From: JBHENC01 sp046262295
GTDB taxonomy: Bacteria; Acidobacteriota; Blastocatellia; Pyrinomonadales; Pyrinomonadaceae
Direction: 5' to 3'
DNA length: 64,000 nt
Assembly (NCBI GenBank): GCA_046262295.1
Contig: JBHENC010000002.1
Span: 1 to 64,000 of the forward strand
Position numbers and translations under genes: made by a program. Positions within the stretch are counted from its first letter, which is position 1; the number at the start of each line of letters is the position of its first letter. The notes beneath the pieces were generated by a model. It was not told the DNA's origin. It was given only the letters and a program-made list of their open reading frames with translations, and did no database searches. Shown piece after piece: positions 8,884 to 16,224 of this stretch.

Positions 8884-9096
8884 TTGCGAATCATCGCGCT
8901 CATCATCGGCCTCGCACTGGCCGCCATCGGCGGCACAATCGCCTACCGCGCCCTCTTCCTCGAACCGAGCACGAGCCTCGTCGTCACCAACACCAACATA
9001 CGCGAAGTCCCCAACACCCTCCGCACCGGCGGCGGCATCGCCCTGCTCATCCTCGGCGCGTGCCTCGCTTTCTTCAGCGCACGCCGCCGCTCATAG
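8884..9096 (+). CDS. small two-helix membrane protein (DUF3185-like)
   Basis: A 70-residue protein with one hydrophobic helix at each end (IIALIIGLALAAIGGTIAYR and IALLILGACLAFFSA), separated by a short polar loop and ending in a basic tail. The arrangement resembles the DUF3185 family of small membrane proteins, whose function is unknown. The start is a TTG 13 bases after the enoyl-CoA hydratase stop, so it may be co-transcribed. No clear ribosome-binding site decides the start. Confidence 0.6.
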   Translation: MRIIALIIGLALAAIGGTIAYRALFLEPSTSLVVTNTNIREVPNTLRTGGGIALLILGACLAFFSARRRS

Positions 9097-9105
9097 GTTT
9101 GAATA

Positions 9106-10080
9106 TTAGCGAAAGTCTCGCCAGAATTGGCGCAGGTTCAGCGCGCTGACGGCATCGCGCTTGCCGTCCTCAAGTGATTTTGTAAAGCCCTGCCCGCTTG
9201 ATAAATTGCTAACATCGGCAATGAGTGTGCGCGCACGTTGCGCCGTAATTCCCAGCGCGCTTTGCAGAAACTTATTTGCTGATGCGCTTGATTGCAGCAC
9301 AAAAACAAATTCCAACAACTCTGCGAAGTTAAATTCGCTTGTGTCGTAATCATCCGGCGATTGCGACAGAAGAAAGACGCTCGCGCCCTTGCTTCTAATC
9401 TCGCGGATTAAGCGTTGCAGCACGCGGCTGCGTTTCTTGTCGCGCAGGTAATGATGCGCTTCGTCAATCACAATCACGGTGCGCATCGCGCGTGTGCCGT
9501 TTACAACTTCCGTGTCCGGCATCGCCATCAATTCCCTGTGCATCGCGCTCAAGATAAGGCAGACCGTCAACTCGCGCAGCACCGTCAATCCGTGCAAATC
9601 AACGATCACCGTGCGATCACTCAAAGAGTTCCACGCTTCCGGCGCAGCGGCTGTTAATGATGCGGCGAAGATGCGAAAGTCCGTTAGTTGCCGTATTACT
9701 TCCGAGAGCGTGTCGGGCGGACGGTTGTTGTTGAAGTATAGGTAATCCAACTCCTGCCGAACGCGGTGGAAATCCGGGTACGGCGGAGATTCGGCGCGCG
9801 TCTCATTGAACGCCGTCAGGATCGCTTCGTAAAGATAGCTACCCTGCTTTGCGCCCATGTTGCGCTCCATGTCGCGGATCGTGTCGCTGAACTCCTGCGC
9901 GGCGATTCTGACAGCCATCTCGCTGGCGACGTTAACGCGGCTGAATGGATTGAGCGGCAAACTCTCCTGCGGCAAACGCACCACCTGCGCCCGCGTCGCT
10001 TCAACAAAGCGTTCATCATCCGCCACATCGCCCTTCGCATAATCGAAGAAAACGAAATTGACAGGATGAATTAAATTGTT
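9106..10080 (-). pseudogene. 5'-truncated DptH-like ATPase (phosphorothioate-dependent restriction)
   Basis: Only the C-terminal third or less of a DptH-type HerA/FtsK ATPase remains. Readable homology begins at HPVNFVFFDYAKGD, encoded near 10030-10070, which is the strand that normally follows the Walker A helix, so the Walker A loop is missing. The Walker B / DEAH box (VIVIDEAHHYL) and the downstream IREIRSKGASVFLLSQSPDD and FNFAELLEF segments are intact. No ATG precedes it; the only in-frame start is a GTG at 10026 and the frame closes at 10144-10146. Full DptH proteins exceed 1,000 residues. Base composition becomes AT-rich just upstream, marking the breakpoint. It is most likely a remnant of a lost dnd/dpt locus, although expression of a C-terminal fragment cannot be excluded. 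Confidence 0.65.
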
Positions 10081-10154
10081 GTGTCTCGAAGAATCAGCAC
10101 GGAGTTTTGGTTGATAACCGCTTTTAACAGATGCAAGGAACCTTTACTCATAAT

Positions 10155-10955
10155 TTAGAGTGTAGATAGTAACCTAGTCTCGACTTCTTTAATTCCTAAG
10201 GGTGAGATAATTGCTACTTCGGTATCTTGGTCATACTCTATTTGTCTTTGAGAATGTAACGGACGCAGAACGTCTCGTCTATAATCTGATTGTCTTGGAT
10301 GTTCAGTCCATTCAAACAAATCTTCAACCGGAATCCCCGCGTTTGGAATGCCCGAATCCTTTTCTGAATATAAAAGCAAAAGCGTTTGGTCTTTATAATT
10401 CAGAGAGTGATCGAGCACTCGTTTCTTTCCCACAACAGACCAAATTTGAGGAATTTGTCGAGTAGCGATTACGTCTAAAATTGCTTGCGCTTCCTCTAAC
10501 GATAGCGCATGAAAGATTCGGATCAATTCACATAAACACCAGTCCGCAATACGCAAACATACCATCGCATCAATCTCGTTAGCGTCAATATCACCTCCCA
10601 CATGTGCGATACCGCGTTTGTTTCTAAGGGTATATAAAAATGATAAGGCTCTCGGAAGCATAATCCGAAGGCTTTCGGGAAATGAAGCGGCAGGCACTCT
10701 TTCAAGTTTTGCACATTCATCGCCGAGATTGGATATTTTCTGGCCGAATGGAGTTGATTTTCCTGTCAGATAATCTTGCAGGAAGCGAATCGTTGTTTCG
10801 CAGAACTTTCCGGCGCGAACACCACACGCATCGTATTGACCTTCAGCAAAAGCAGATTTTAGCTCGATGTAATGTTTGATAATTCGTGTTCTAAAATCTT
10901 TAGAAACAGCTTGGAGCGCAGTCTCCAAAGCTAAACTATCTGCTCTTGTATTCAT
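10155..10955 (-). CDS. unrecognised protein with a HEPN-like RNase motif
   Basis: A 266-residue protein that I cannot place in a named family. The first 165 residues are almost wholly helical. They contain RNKRGIAH at 111-118, which fits the R(N/D/H)x4-6H motif of HEPN ribonucleases, preceded by helices of the kind that form the HEPN bundle (CGVRAGKFCETTIRFLQDYL). The last 90 residues look like a mixed alpha/beta or winged-helix module. The start ATG lies 20 bases inside the end of the preceding gene and follows an AGAAGG site, so the two are translationally coupled. The DNA is more AT-rich than the chromosome around it. A toxin or abortive-infection role is an inference from the motif and the island setting. 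Confidence 0.5.
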   Translation of the reverse strand: MNTRADSLALETALQAVSKDFRTRIIKHYIELKSAFAEGQYDACGVRAGKFCETTIRFLQDYLTGKSTPFGQKISNLGDECAKLERVPAASFPESLRIMLPRALSFLYTLRNKRGIAHVGGDIDANEIDAMVCLRIADWCLCELIRIFHALSLEEAQAILDVIATRQIPQIWSVVGKKRVLDHSLNYKDQTLLLLYSEKDSGIPNAGIPVEDLFEWTEHPRQSDYRRDVLRPLHSQRQIEYDQDTEVAIISPLGIKEVETRLLSTL

Positions 10956-11781
10956 ATTGACCTTCTGAATTTTTCTCTCTACTGATCAATTTCTCTCTCA
11001 ACATACGAACAAGCGCAGGCGACAAATCAGTTGCTTTATACCGATACCCTTGATTCGCTTCCATTTCAGTTTGAATACTGCTGATAGTTTTAGGCGTTTT
11101 GAAGAACCCTTCGGTTAAAAGTGTTGTCAGTGCGACTTTTGGTCCCGGTCTGCCACTTTGCTTTTTGGAAGTTGATTTTTGTGTGCTGGTGCTTTCCGTT
11201 TTCTGAACTCTTTTTGTTCGCGCAGATTTTCCATCAGCTCGATTTGATGGCGTTTGTTTCGCTTGCTTAGATTCCTGTTCGTTTCCATCATCCAAATAAG
11301 ACTCGCCGCGTGCCATGATTCTGTAAAGGGTTCCATTACCAACAGAAACATTATTAACTTTATCGCCTGCGCCATCTAGCGCCTGTGCAACGGCTTGTCG
11401 TGTAGTTCTAAGTCTAAAATTATCAGTTAAGACCTTAGCGATTTGAGAAGCCTTAAGTCCATCAATTTGATATTCATCGTTAGCGATCCGTAAAAGATGA
11501 AGTGAGCGGTCGAGAACCGATGAAGCATTTAGAACCTTCGGATAAGCAGTTCTATCAATCTGCATCAATGTTGTAACTTCATCTTTTGTTTCTGCGCCAA
11601 TATCAATCTTAGCTTTAGCGGGCGATGAGTATTGTTTATTAGGCATCACATTGCCTAAACCGCCTTGTTGCATTAGAAATTCGACATAGCGATTGAATGC
11701 AGCCTCTCTAAGACTCTCGTCAACAGTCAAAGCAAATTTTTCCGCTCTTTTGATAATAGATTGAAAATCCATATTGCTCAT
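10936..11781 (-). CDS. unrecognised protein with two winged-helix-like modules
   Basis: A 281-residue protein of unknown family, first of a coupled pair with the HEPN-like gene. Residues about 85-165 have the pattern of a winged helix (LKASQIAKVLTDNF, RTTRQAVAQAL, GTLYRIMARGESYL). Residues 170-225 form a low-complexity Lys/Ser/Thr linker. The end looks like a second winged helix (TISSIQTEMEANQG, LSPALVRMLREKLISR) finishing with a strand rich in tyrosine. The start is the ATG at 11779-11781, preceded by GGGAGTGAG; an ATG five codons upstream has no such site. It could bind DNA or restrain the HEPN-like partner as an antitoxin would. The gene is AT-rich and probably acquired. Confidence 0.5.
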   Translation of the reverse strand: MSNMDFQSIIKRAEKFALTVDESLREAAFNRYVEFLMQQGGLGNVMPNKQYSSPAKAKIDIGAETKDEVTTLMQIDRTAYPKVLNASSVLDRSLHLLRIANDEYQIDGLKASQIAKVLTDNFRLRTTRQAVAQALDGAGDKVNNVSVGNGTLYRIMARGESYLDDGNEQESKQAKQTPSNRADGKSARTKRVQKTESTSTQKSTSKKQSGRPGPKVALTTLLTEGFFKTPKTISSIQTEMEANQGYRYKATDLSPALVRMLREKLISREKNSEGQYEYKSR

Positions 11782-11907
11782 AACGCTCACTCCCATCTAA
11801 GAAATGTTCAGAGAATGATAAAATATAAAACACAATCTGCAAAGGCAATTATACAAATTGCTTGTAATACAAATCAGTTCAGACATATCAAAGCGCGCTT
11901 GCCATCT

Positions 11908-12834
11908 TCAATTTTGAAATTTGCTTGTTCGATGCCATAGAATCGTCGCAAGCGATGGAAAGAACGGTTTTTGTTTCGGCAGAAGAATTGGTTGAGCTTG
12001 CAAACAGCGTAGCAAAAAGGCTTCGTTGCCGCTTTCTTCAAAGAGGGTTGAAACGAGCAAACGGAATTTGTCATCAATCGAAATTAAGCCGTTATCGAAA
12101 GCCCAATGATGAAGTTTGCACAAAGCGAGGCCGTTGCCGATGCTATCATCGCGCGAAACAGAAAATGGAATGATGTGCGCCGCGTCAACTGCTGTCAGGC
12201 CGTCAAGCGTTAGAATACGCAGACGACAAGCGGCGCAAGTGTAATCATAAAGTTTCATGATAACGCCGCGAAAGGCTGCGCTCCGTTGCGGTGTCGCTGG
12301 AATTTGTTTCGTATCAATCTTCTGTTCGGCGTTTTCTATCAACAGATTTTCGAGGGCGTTGATTTGCTGATTCTCATTTACAGCGTGGCGGATAAGTATG
12401 GCTTTGTCGGGAAAGTAGGTTTCGATGATTGTGTTACGTATCGCTTCCCGCGCCTGCGCATTGTGAAGCAGCAGAAACAAATCATCATCTAAACTCGCAA
12501 ACGCGATAACGCTGGCGAGTTGCGACATTGATTTGAACGGGTAGCTTGTTTGCCCGTTTTTGGCGTGTAGATGCCAGAATCCATCCGATTGCAAATGATA
12601 GAACGGCAGAAAGATGCGCGGCCTTTCGAGGCCCAATAAGTTCCAGTATTTCAAAAACGATTCGACAAGTTGTGGCGCGGGTTGGATTTCGTTCGCCTGA
12701 ATCGCGCTCTGTTCGATTAAATCAATGACGGCAAGAAGGAGAAGCGGTTTGTGCGGCGCGGGTTTTCCGTGATTACGGTTAATGCGAAGTTTCTTGATTT
12801 TGTGAAGATAGAAGGCGAGAGGGTCAAGCATCAT
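11908..12834 (-). CDS. HNH endonuclease with sulfur-binding-domain-like N-terminus
   Basis: A 308-residue protein that matches phosphorothioate-DNA-recognising restriction endonucleases (ScoMcrA-type SBD fused to HNH). The N-terminal domain has the characteristic APHKPLLLL at 26-34 and the later LPFYHLQSDGFWHL. The C-terminal HNH domain has a CAAC pair, DAAHIIPF, and NGLALCKLHHWAFDNG, giving the His-Asn-His metal site plus a structural zinc ligand set. Such enzymes cut DNA that carries phosphorothioate linkages. The gene starts 26 bases after the dndC stop on the same strand, so they form an operon. Two adjacent ATGs are possible starts. That this protein binds phosphorothioates is inferred from family motifs; some SBD relatives do not. 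Confidence 0.78.
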   Translation of the reverse strand: MMLDPLAFYLHKIKKLRINRNHGKPAPHKPLLLLAVIDLIEQSAIQANEIQPAPQLVESFLKYWNLLGLERPRIFLPFYHLQSDGFWHLHAKNGQTSYPFKSMSQLASVIAFASLDDDLFLLLHNAQAREAIRNTIIETYFPDKAILIRHAVNENQQINALENLLIENAEQKIDTKQIPATPQRSAAFRGVIMKLYDYTCAACRLRILTLDGLTAVDAAHIIPFSVSRDDSIGNGLALCKLHHWAFDNGLISIDDKFRLLVSTLFEESGNEAFLLRCLQAQPILLPKQKPFFPSLATILWHRTSKFQN

Positions 12835-12860
12835 TGGTGGGAAGCGAGGAACAACTACGA

Positions 12861-14204
12861 TTAGTGCGAGGCGCTCGCGCTGGTGCTTTTGATGTATCGG
12901 CGCAAAGCCATATCAATGTCTTGGAAAAGACCGTGACGACGCATGAGGCCGCTTTTGTCTTTCTCGATTTGGATGAGTTGTTCGACCAAGTCGGCGGGCA
13001 CGTCGTGTTCGGCGCAGATTTTCTCCAGTAGCTCGCGTTCCTCTTTGCGGCGTTCGACGATTTCGTTTCTCACCGTTACCTCCTCGCCTGTTACTTCCTG
13101 AAAAATGTCTGCCACGATTGGCGCATCGTGAAAGTCGTGATGCCAGATTAATTGAATGGCAGAGAGTTCTTCTTCGCTGATTAAATTCAATCGTGTTTCC
13201 TGTTGCACTTCGAGCAGGCGTCTCAAAATCTCGGCGCGTGCGTCGCGCGTAAAAGGGCCAGTGCCGTCCGCCAGATTGCGGCGGTGCGTCATGCGCATCG
13301 TCAAGTCGTCGCGGATGCGCTTTAACCAATCGCGGTAATCAAGCATCGGCTCCATCCACGTTTCGCCCGCGTCAATCAAGCCTTCCATTGATTTGTCTTC
13401 GTCAACGACGGTACACGTCCAGCAACCGAAACGAGAGTTGCCGCAAGAGGGCGTCGAAGTATCAATCACAAGCGGGCATTCGCCGCCGGAAGCGTTGCGG
13501 TAGAGCGTGAAGAGCTTCCGGTTATCAGCATTCCACGCATTCGGCACCTGCAACAAATACATCCAGATTTCGCTGTCCGTTAAATCCGCAATCGGCGCAT
13601 AGACGTAAGCTCCCGGTAAAGTGTGGCGACGCAGCCGCTGGCCTTTGCGTTCGTATTGCTTCATCGAATGCGAACGATTGGTGCTCTCGGCCTTGCGCGT
13701 GCCTAAAAGAATAATCGCTTCGCCGTGTTCGCTGATGCGTTCTTTGATGTAGGCGCTCGTCGGATTAATCTTCAAACGCTCCGTGCACCAGCGAAAAAAG
13801 CGGTTTGGCGACGGATAACCTTTGCCGATGAGATTCACCCAAAAGGAATCGGCAAGCGTCGGCGTGACCTTCGCTACATGAATCGGAAAACCGTAAGCTT
13901 CGCCTGCCGTGCGAATCTTTTCAAGCGTGTCGTCAATGTAGCGAACAACCGCAGGGTTCTCCACCAGCGTGTCGTTGCAGAGAACGTGAATTTCTCTGTG
14001 TAACTCTTCGACGGGCAACTGTCGAAGCGCGTAGAAGACGAGTTGCAGAAGCGTCGTCGAATCTTTGCCGCCGCTAAAGCCTATCACCCAGACGCGATTA
14101 TCCGCTTCTTTGTATTGCTCGATGATACCAGCCGTGATGCGTTGAAACTGCTCTGCTGCGTCCGCACGCGGCAAAAGTTCGGGAGATTGCGCTACGTTGT
14201 TCAA
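12861..14204 (-). CDS. dndC: DNA phosphorothioation sulfurtransferase DndC
   Basis: A 447-residue PAPS-reductase-like enzyme that activates DNA for sulfur insertion in the Dnd system. The ATP-pyrophosphatase loop SGGKDST is at 44-50, followed by LVENPAVVRYI, the FRWCTERLKI segment and the cysteine-rich GECP, PSCGNSRFGCWTCTVV and DEDKSM sequences that carry the iron-sulfur ligands. All the motifs I know for DndC are intact. The start is a TTG that leaves a normal-length N-terminus. No DndB, DndD or DndE is encoded in the window, and DptH is a fragment. Modification normally needs DndC, D and E plus a cysteine desulfurase, so this gene cannot complete a classical system on its own. Confidence 0.9.
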   Translation of the reverse strand: MNNVAQSPELLPRADAAEQFQRITAGIIEQYKEADNRVWVIGFSGGKDSTTLLQLVFYALRQLPVEELHREIHVLCNDTLVENPAVVRYIDDTLEKIRTAGEAYGFPIHVAKVTPTLADSFWVNLIGKGYPSPNRFFRWCTERLKINPTSAYIKERISEHGEAIILLGTRKAESTNRSHSMKQYERKGQRLRRHTLPGAYVYAPIADLTDSEIWMYLLQVPNAWNADNRKLFTLYRNASGGECPLVIDTSTPSCGNSRFGCWTCTVVDEDKSMEGLIDAGETWMEPMLDYRDWLKRIRDDLTMRMTHRRNLADGTGPFTRDARAEILRRLLEVQQETRLNLISEEELSAIQLIWHHDFHDAPIVADIFQEVTGEEVTVRNEIVERRKEERELLEKICAEHDVPADLVEQLIQIEKDKSGLMRRHGLFQDIDMALRRYIKSTSASASH

Positions 14205-14431
14205 GGTTTTGCTGCTTTTCCGTCTGACGCCGTGCCAGTGAAGTCAAAAATGTTAAGAGCGAAGCAGTGCCTTTATAGCATACTTCCCGAATGTGCTGAC
14301 AGCTTTTCGGCGATGGCGATGGATGAGGCTTTGCGAAGTTAGGGCATCTTTGGTAATCTCCTTTTCAATTAGAGAAGCCGTTAAGATAGCAGAAACGAAT
14401 TGACGGCGGCGGGCTTAGTCAAAGAACATAC

Positions 14432-14507
14432 GGGGCCGTAGCTCAGCTGGGAGAGCGCATGACTGGCAGTCATGAGGTCAGGGGTTCGATCCCCCTCGGC
14501 TCCACCA
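14432..14507 (+). tRNA. tRNA-Ala (anticodon GGC), CCA encoded
   Basis: A 76-base cloverleaf with a seven-pair acceptor stem (GGGGCCG with CGGCTCC, one G-U pair), D arm GCTC-AGC, anticodon stem CATGA/TCATG around loop CTGGCAG, five-base variable loop and T arm with GTTCGATC. The anticodon GGC reads GCC alanine codons. The 3' CCA is encoded. It lies just beyond the defence island, a common integration position, but no duplicate of its 3' end was seen in the window. Confidence 0.97.
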
Positions 14508-14512
14508 TTTTC

Positions 14513-14551
14513 AAAAGGGAGATTCGCTACGATGAGCGAGTCTCCCTTTTT
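14513..14551 (+). terminator. rho-independent terminator after tRNA-Ala
   Basis: A hairpin with AAAGGGAGATTCGC pairing to GCGAGTCTCCCTTT (one G-U pair) around an eight-base loop, followed by a T run. It starts six bases after the tRNA CCA and should end the tRNA transcript. Confidence 0.9.
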
Positions 14552-14694
14552 CCGTTTCTGCACTTTCATCTACAGAGTGCTGCCGCTTGCTGCGCGTGAA
14601 GATTAGGCGTTTTAATTTTCCGAGGTTGTTCTGGCATACTGTCTTTGGCTTGATAGCGAATTAAATAAATCAGCGGAGCCGGGAATCAGCGCGT

Positions 14695-16224
14695 ATGAGC
14701 AAAAAGAAACCTTCCAGGGACGCAGCGGGCGACGATGCCGCTTTACACAGATTGGCGACGGGCATCAAAGGTCTGGACGATATTCTGCAAGGCGGCTTTC
14801 CGGCGAACCGCGTTTATCTTGTCGAGGGAGAACCCGGCGCGGGGAAAACGACGCTCGCGCTGCAATTCCTGATGGAAGGCGTGCGGCTTGGTGAAGTGGG
14901 TCTTTACGTGTCGCTTTCGGAGACCAAAGAAGAGTTGGAAGCATCAGCCCGCTCACACGGTTGGTCGCTTGACGGCATCAATATACACGAACTCGTGCCA
15001 GCCGCAGACGCGCTCAAGCCGGAAGCGCAGTACACCATTTTTCATCCATCGGAGATAGAGTTGAGCGAGACGACCACCGCCGTGCTGGGAGAGGTCGAGC
15101 GCACCAACCCCAAGCGCGTCGTCTTCGATTCACTCTCCGAGATGCGACTGCTCGCGCACGATGCGTTGCGCTACCGTAGGCAGGTGCTCGCGCTCAAGCA
15201 ATATTTCATAGGGCGACACTGCACTGTGTTGCTGTTAGATGACAAGACTTCCCACGCCGACGATTTGCAGTTGCAATCAATCGTTCACGGCGTGCTTTCG
15301 CTGGAACATCTGGCGCTCGAATACGGAGCGGAGCGAAGGCGTTTGCGCGTGATTAAGCTGCGCGGTTCGCGCTATCGCGGCGGCTATCACGACTTCAACA
15401 TAGAGACCGGCGGGGTGGTGGCCTTTCCGCGACTTGTCGCCGCCGAACACCGGCAGGATTTTGCGAAAGGCAATGCGACGAGCGACGTGCCCGAACTGGA
15501 TGCTTTGCTGGGCGGCGGCCTCTCGCGCGGTTCGAGCACGCTGATTATCGGGCCGGCGGGCTGCGGCAAATCAACACTCGGCGCGCAGTTTGCCTCCGCC
15601 TCCGCCTCGCGTGGCGAAAAGTCTGCCGTTTTCGTCTTCGACGAAATCGTTGAAACATTCGTCGGTAGAGCTGCCGGAATCGGCACCGATATAGAGGGCT
15701 ACATAGACGATGGTCTCATCACGTTGAAGCAGATTGACCCGGCAGAACTCGCGCCGGGTGAGTTTGCTCACAAGGTTCTGCGCGCCGTTGACCGGGATGG
15801 CGCGCGGCTTGTCGTCATTGACAGCTTGAACGGTTATCTGCACGCGATGCCGGAAGAGCGTTTTCTGACGATTCAGATGCACGAACTGCTGACGTTTCTT
15901 AACCAGCGCGGCGTCGTGACGCTGCTCATCCTTGCGCAACACGGCTTTCTGGGAACGATGGCGACGCCTGTGGATGTCAGTTATCTGGCCGACACGGTCT
16001 TGCTGCTGCGTTATTTCGAGGCCGAAGGTGCGGTGCATCGCGCTGTTTCAGTCATCAAAAAGCGCAGCGGCGCGCACGAAAACACCATCCGCGAAATGAA
16101 AATCACGTCGGAAGGTATTCGCGTCGGCGAGCCTTTGACGAGATTTCGCGGCGTGCTGACCGGAGTTCCAAGTTATGGCACAGGGAAAAGCACCTCGATC
16201 AAAGAATTTGATGAAAATGAATGA
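14695..16224 (+). CDS. KaiC-like double-domain RecA ATPase
   Basis: A 509-residue protein with two tandem KaiC/RecA domains. The first Walker A is GEPGAGKT at 45-52 and the second GPAGCGKS at about 286-293. Typical KaiC sequences include TGIKGLDDILQGGFP at the start of domain one, VPELDALLGGGLSRGS at the start of domain two, and the closing KKRSGAHENTIREMKIT. No KaiA or KaiB gene is in the window, so this is one of the KaiC relatives outside cyanobacteria that act in signalling rather than a full clock. Its stop codon lies inside the start of the hybrid kinase gene, so the two are coupled and probably work together. Confidence 0.9.
   Translation: MSKKKPSRDAAGDDAALHRLATGIKGLDDILQGGFPANRVYLVEGEPGAGKTTLALQFLMEGVRLGEVGLYVSLSETKEELEASARSHGWSLDGINIHELVPAADALKPEAQYTIFHPSEIELSETTTAVLGEVERTNPKRVVFDSLSEMRLLAHDALRYRRQVLALKQYFIGRHCTVLLLDDKTSHADDLQLQSIVHGVLSLEHLALEYGAERRRLRVIKLRGSRYRGGYHDFNIETGGVVAFPRLVAAEHRQDFAKGNATSDVPELDALLGGGLSRGSSTLIIGPAGCGKSTLGAQFASASASRGEKSAVFVFDEIVETFVGRAAGIGTDIEGYIDDGLITLKQIDPAELAPGEFAHKVLRAVDRDGARLVVIDSLNGYLHAMPEERFLTIQMHELLTFLNQRGVVTLLILAQHGFLGTMATPVDVSYLADTVLLLRYFEAEGAVHRAVSVIKKRSGAHENTIREMKITSEGIRVGEPLTRFRGVLTGVPSYGTGKSTSIKEFDENE

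Noticed and set aside
12861..14204. Functional phosphorothioate modification by this locus alone
   Set aside because: DndD and DndE, needed with DndC, are absent from the window and DptH is truncated.
9106..14507. Direct repeat of the tRNA-Ala 3' end as an attachment site for the island
   Set aside because: I looked for the last 20 or so bases of the tRNA near the far end of the island and elsewhere in the window and saw no second copy.
14695..16224. Complete Kai circadian oscillator
   Set aside because: Only the KaiC-like ATPase is present; no KaiA or KaiB gene is near it.
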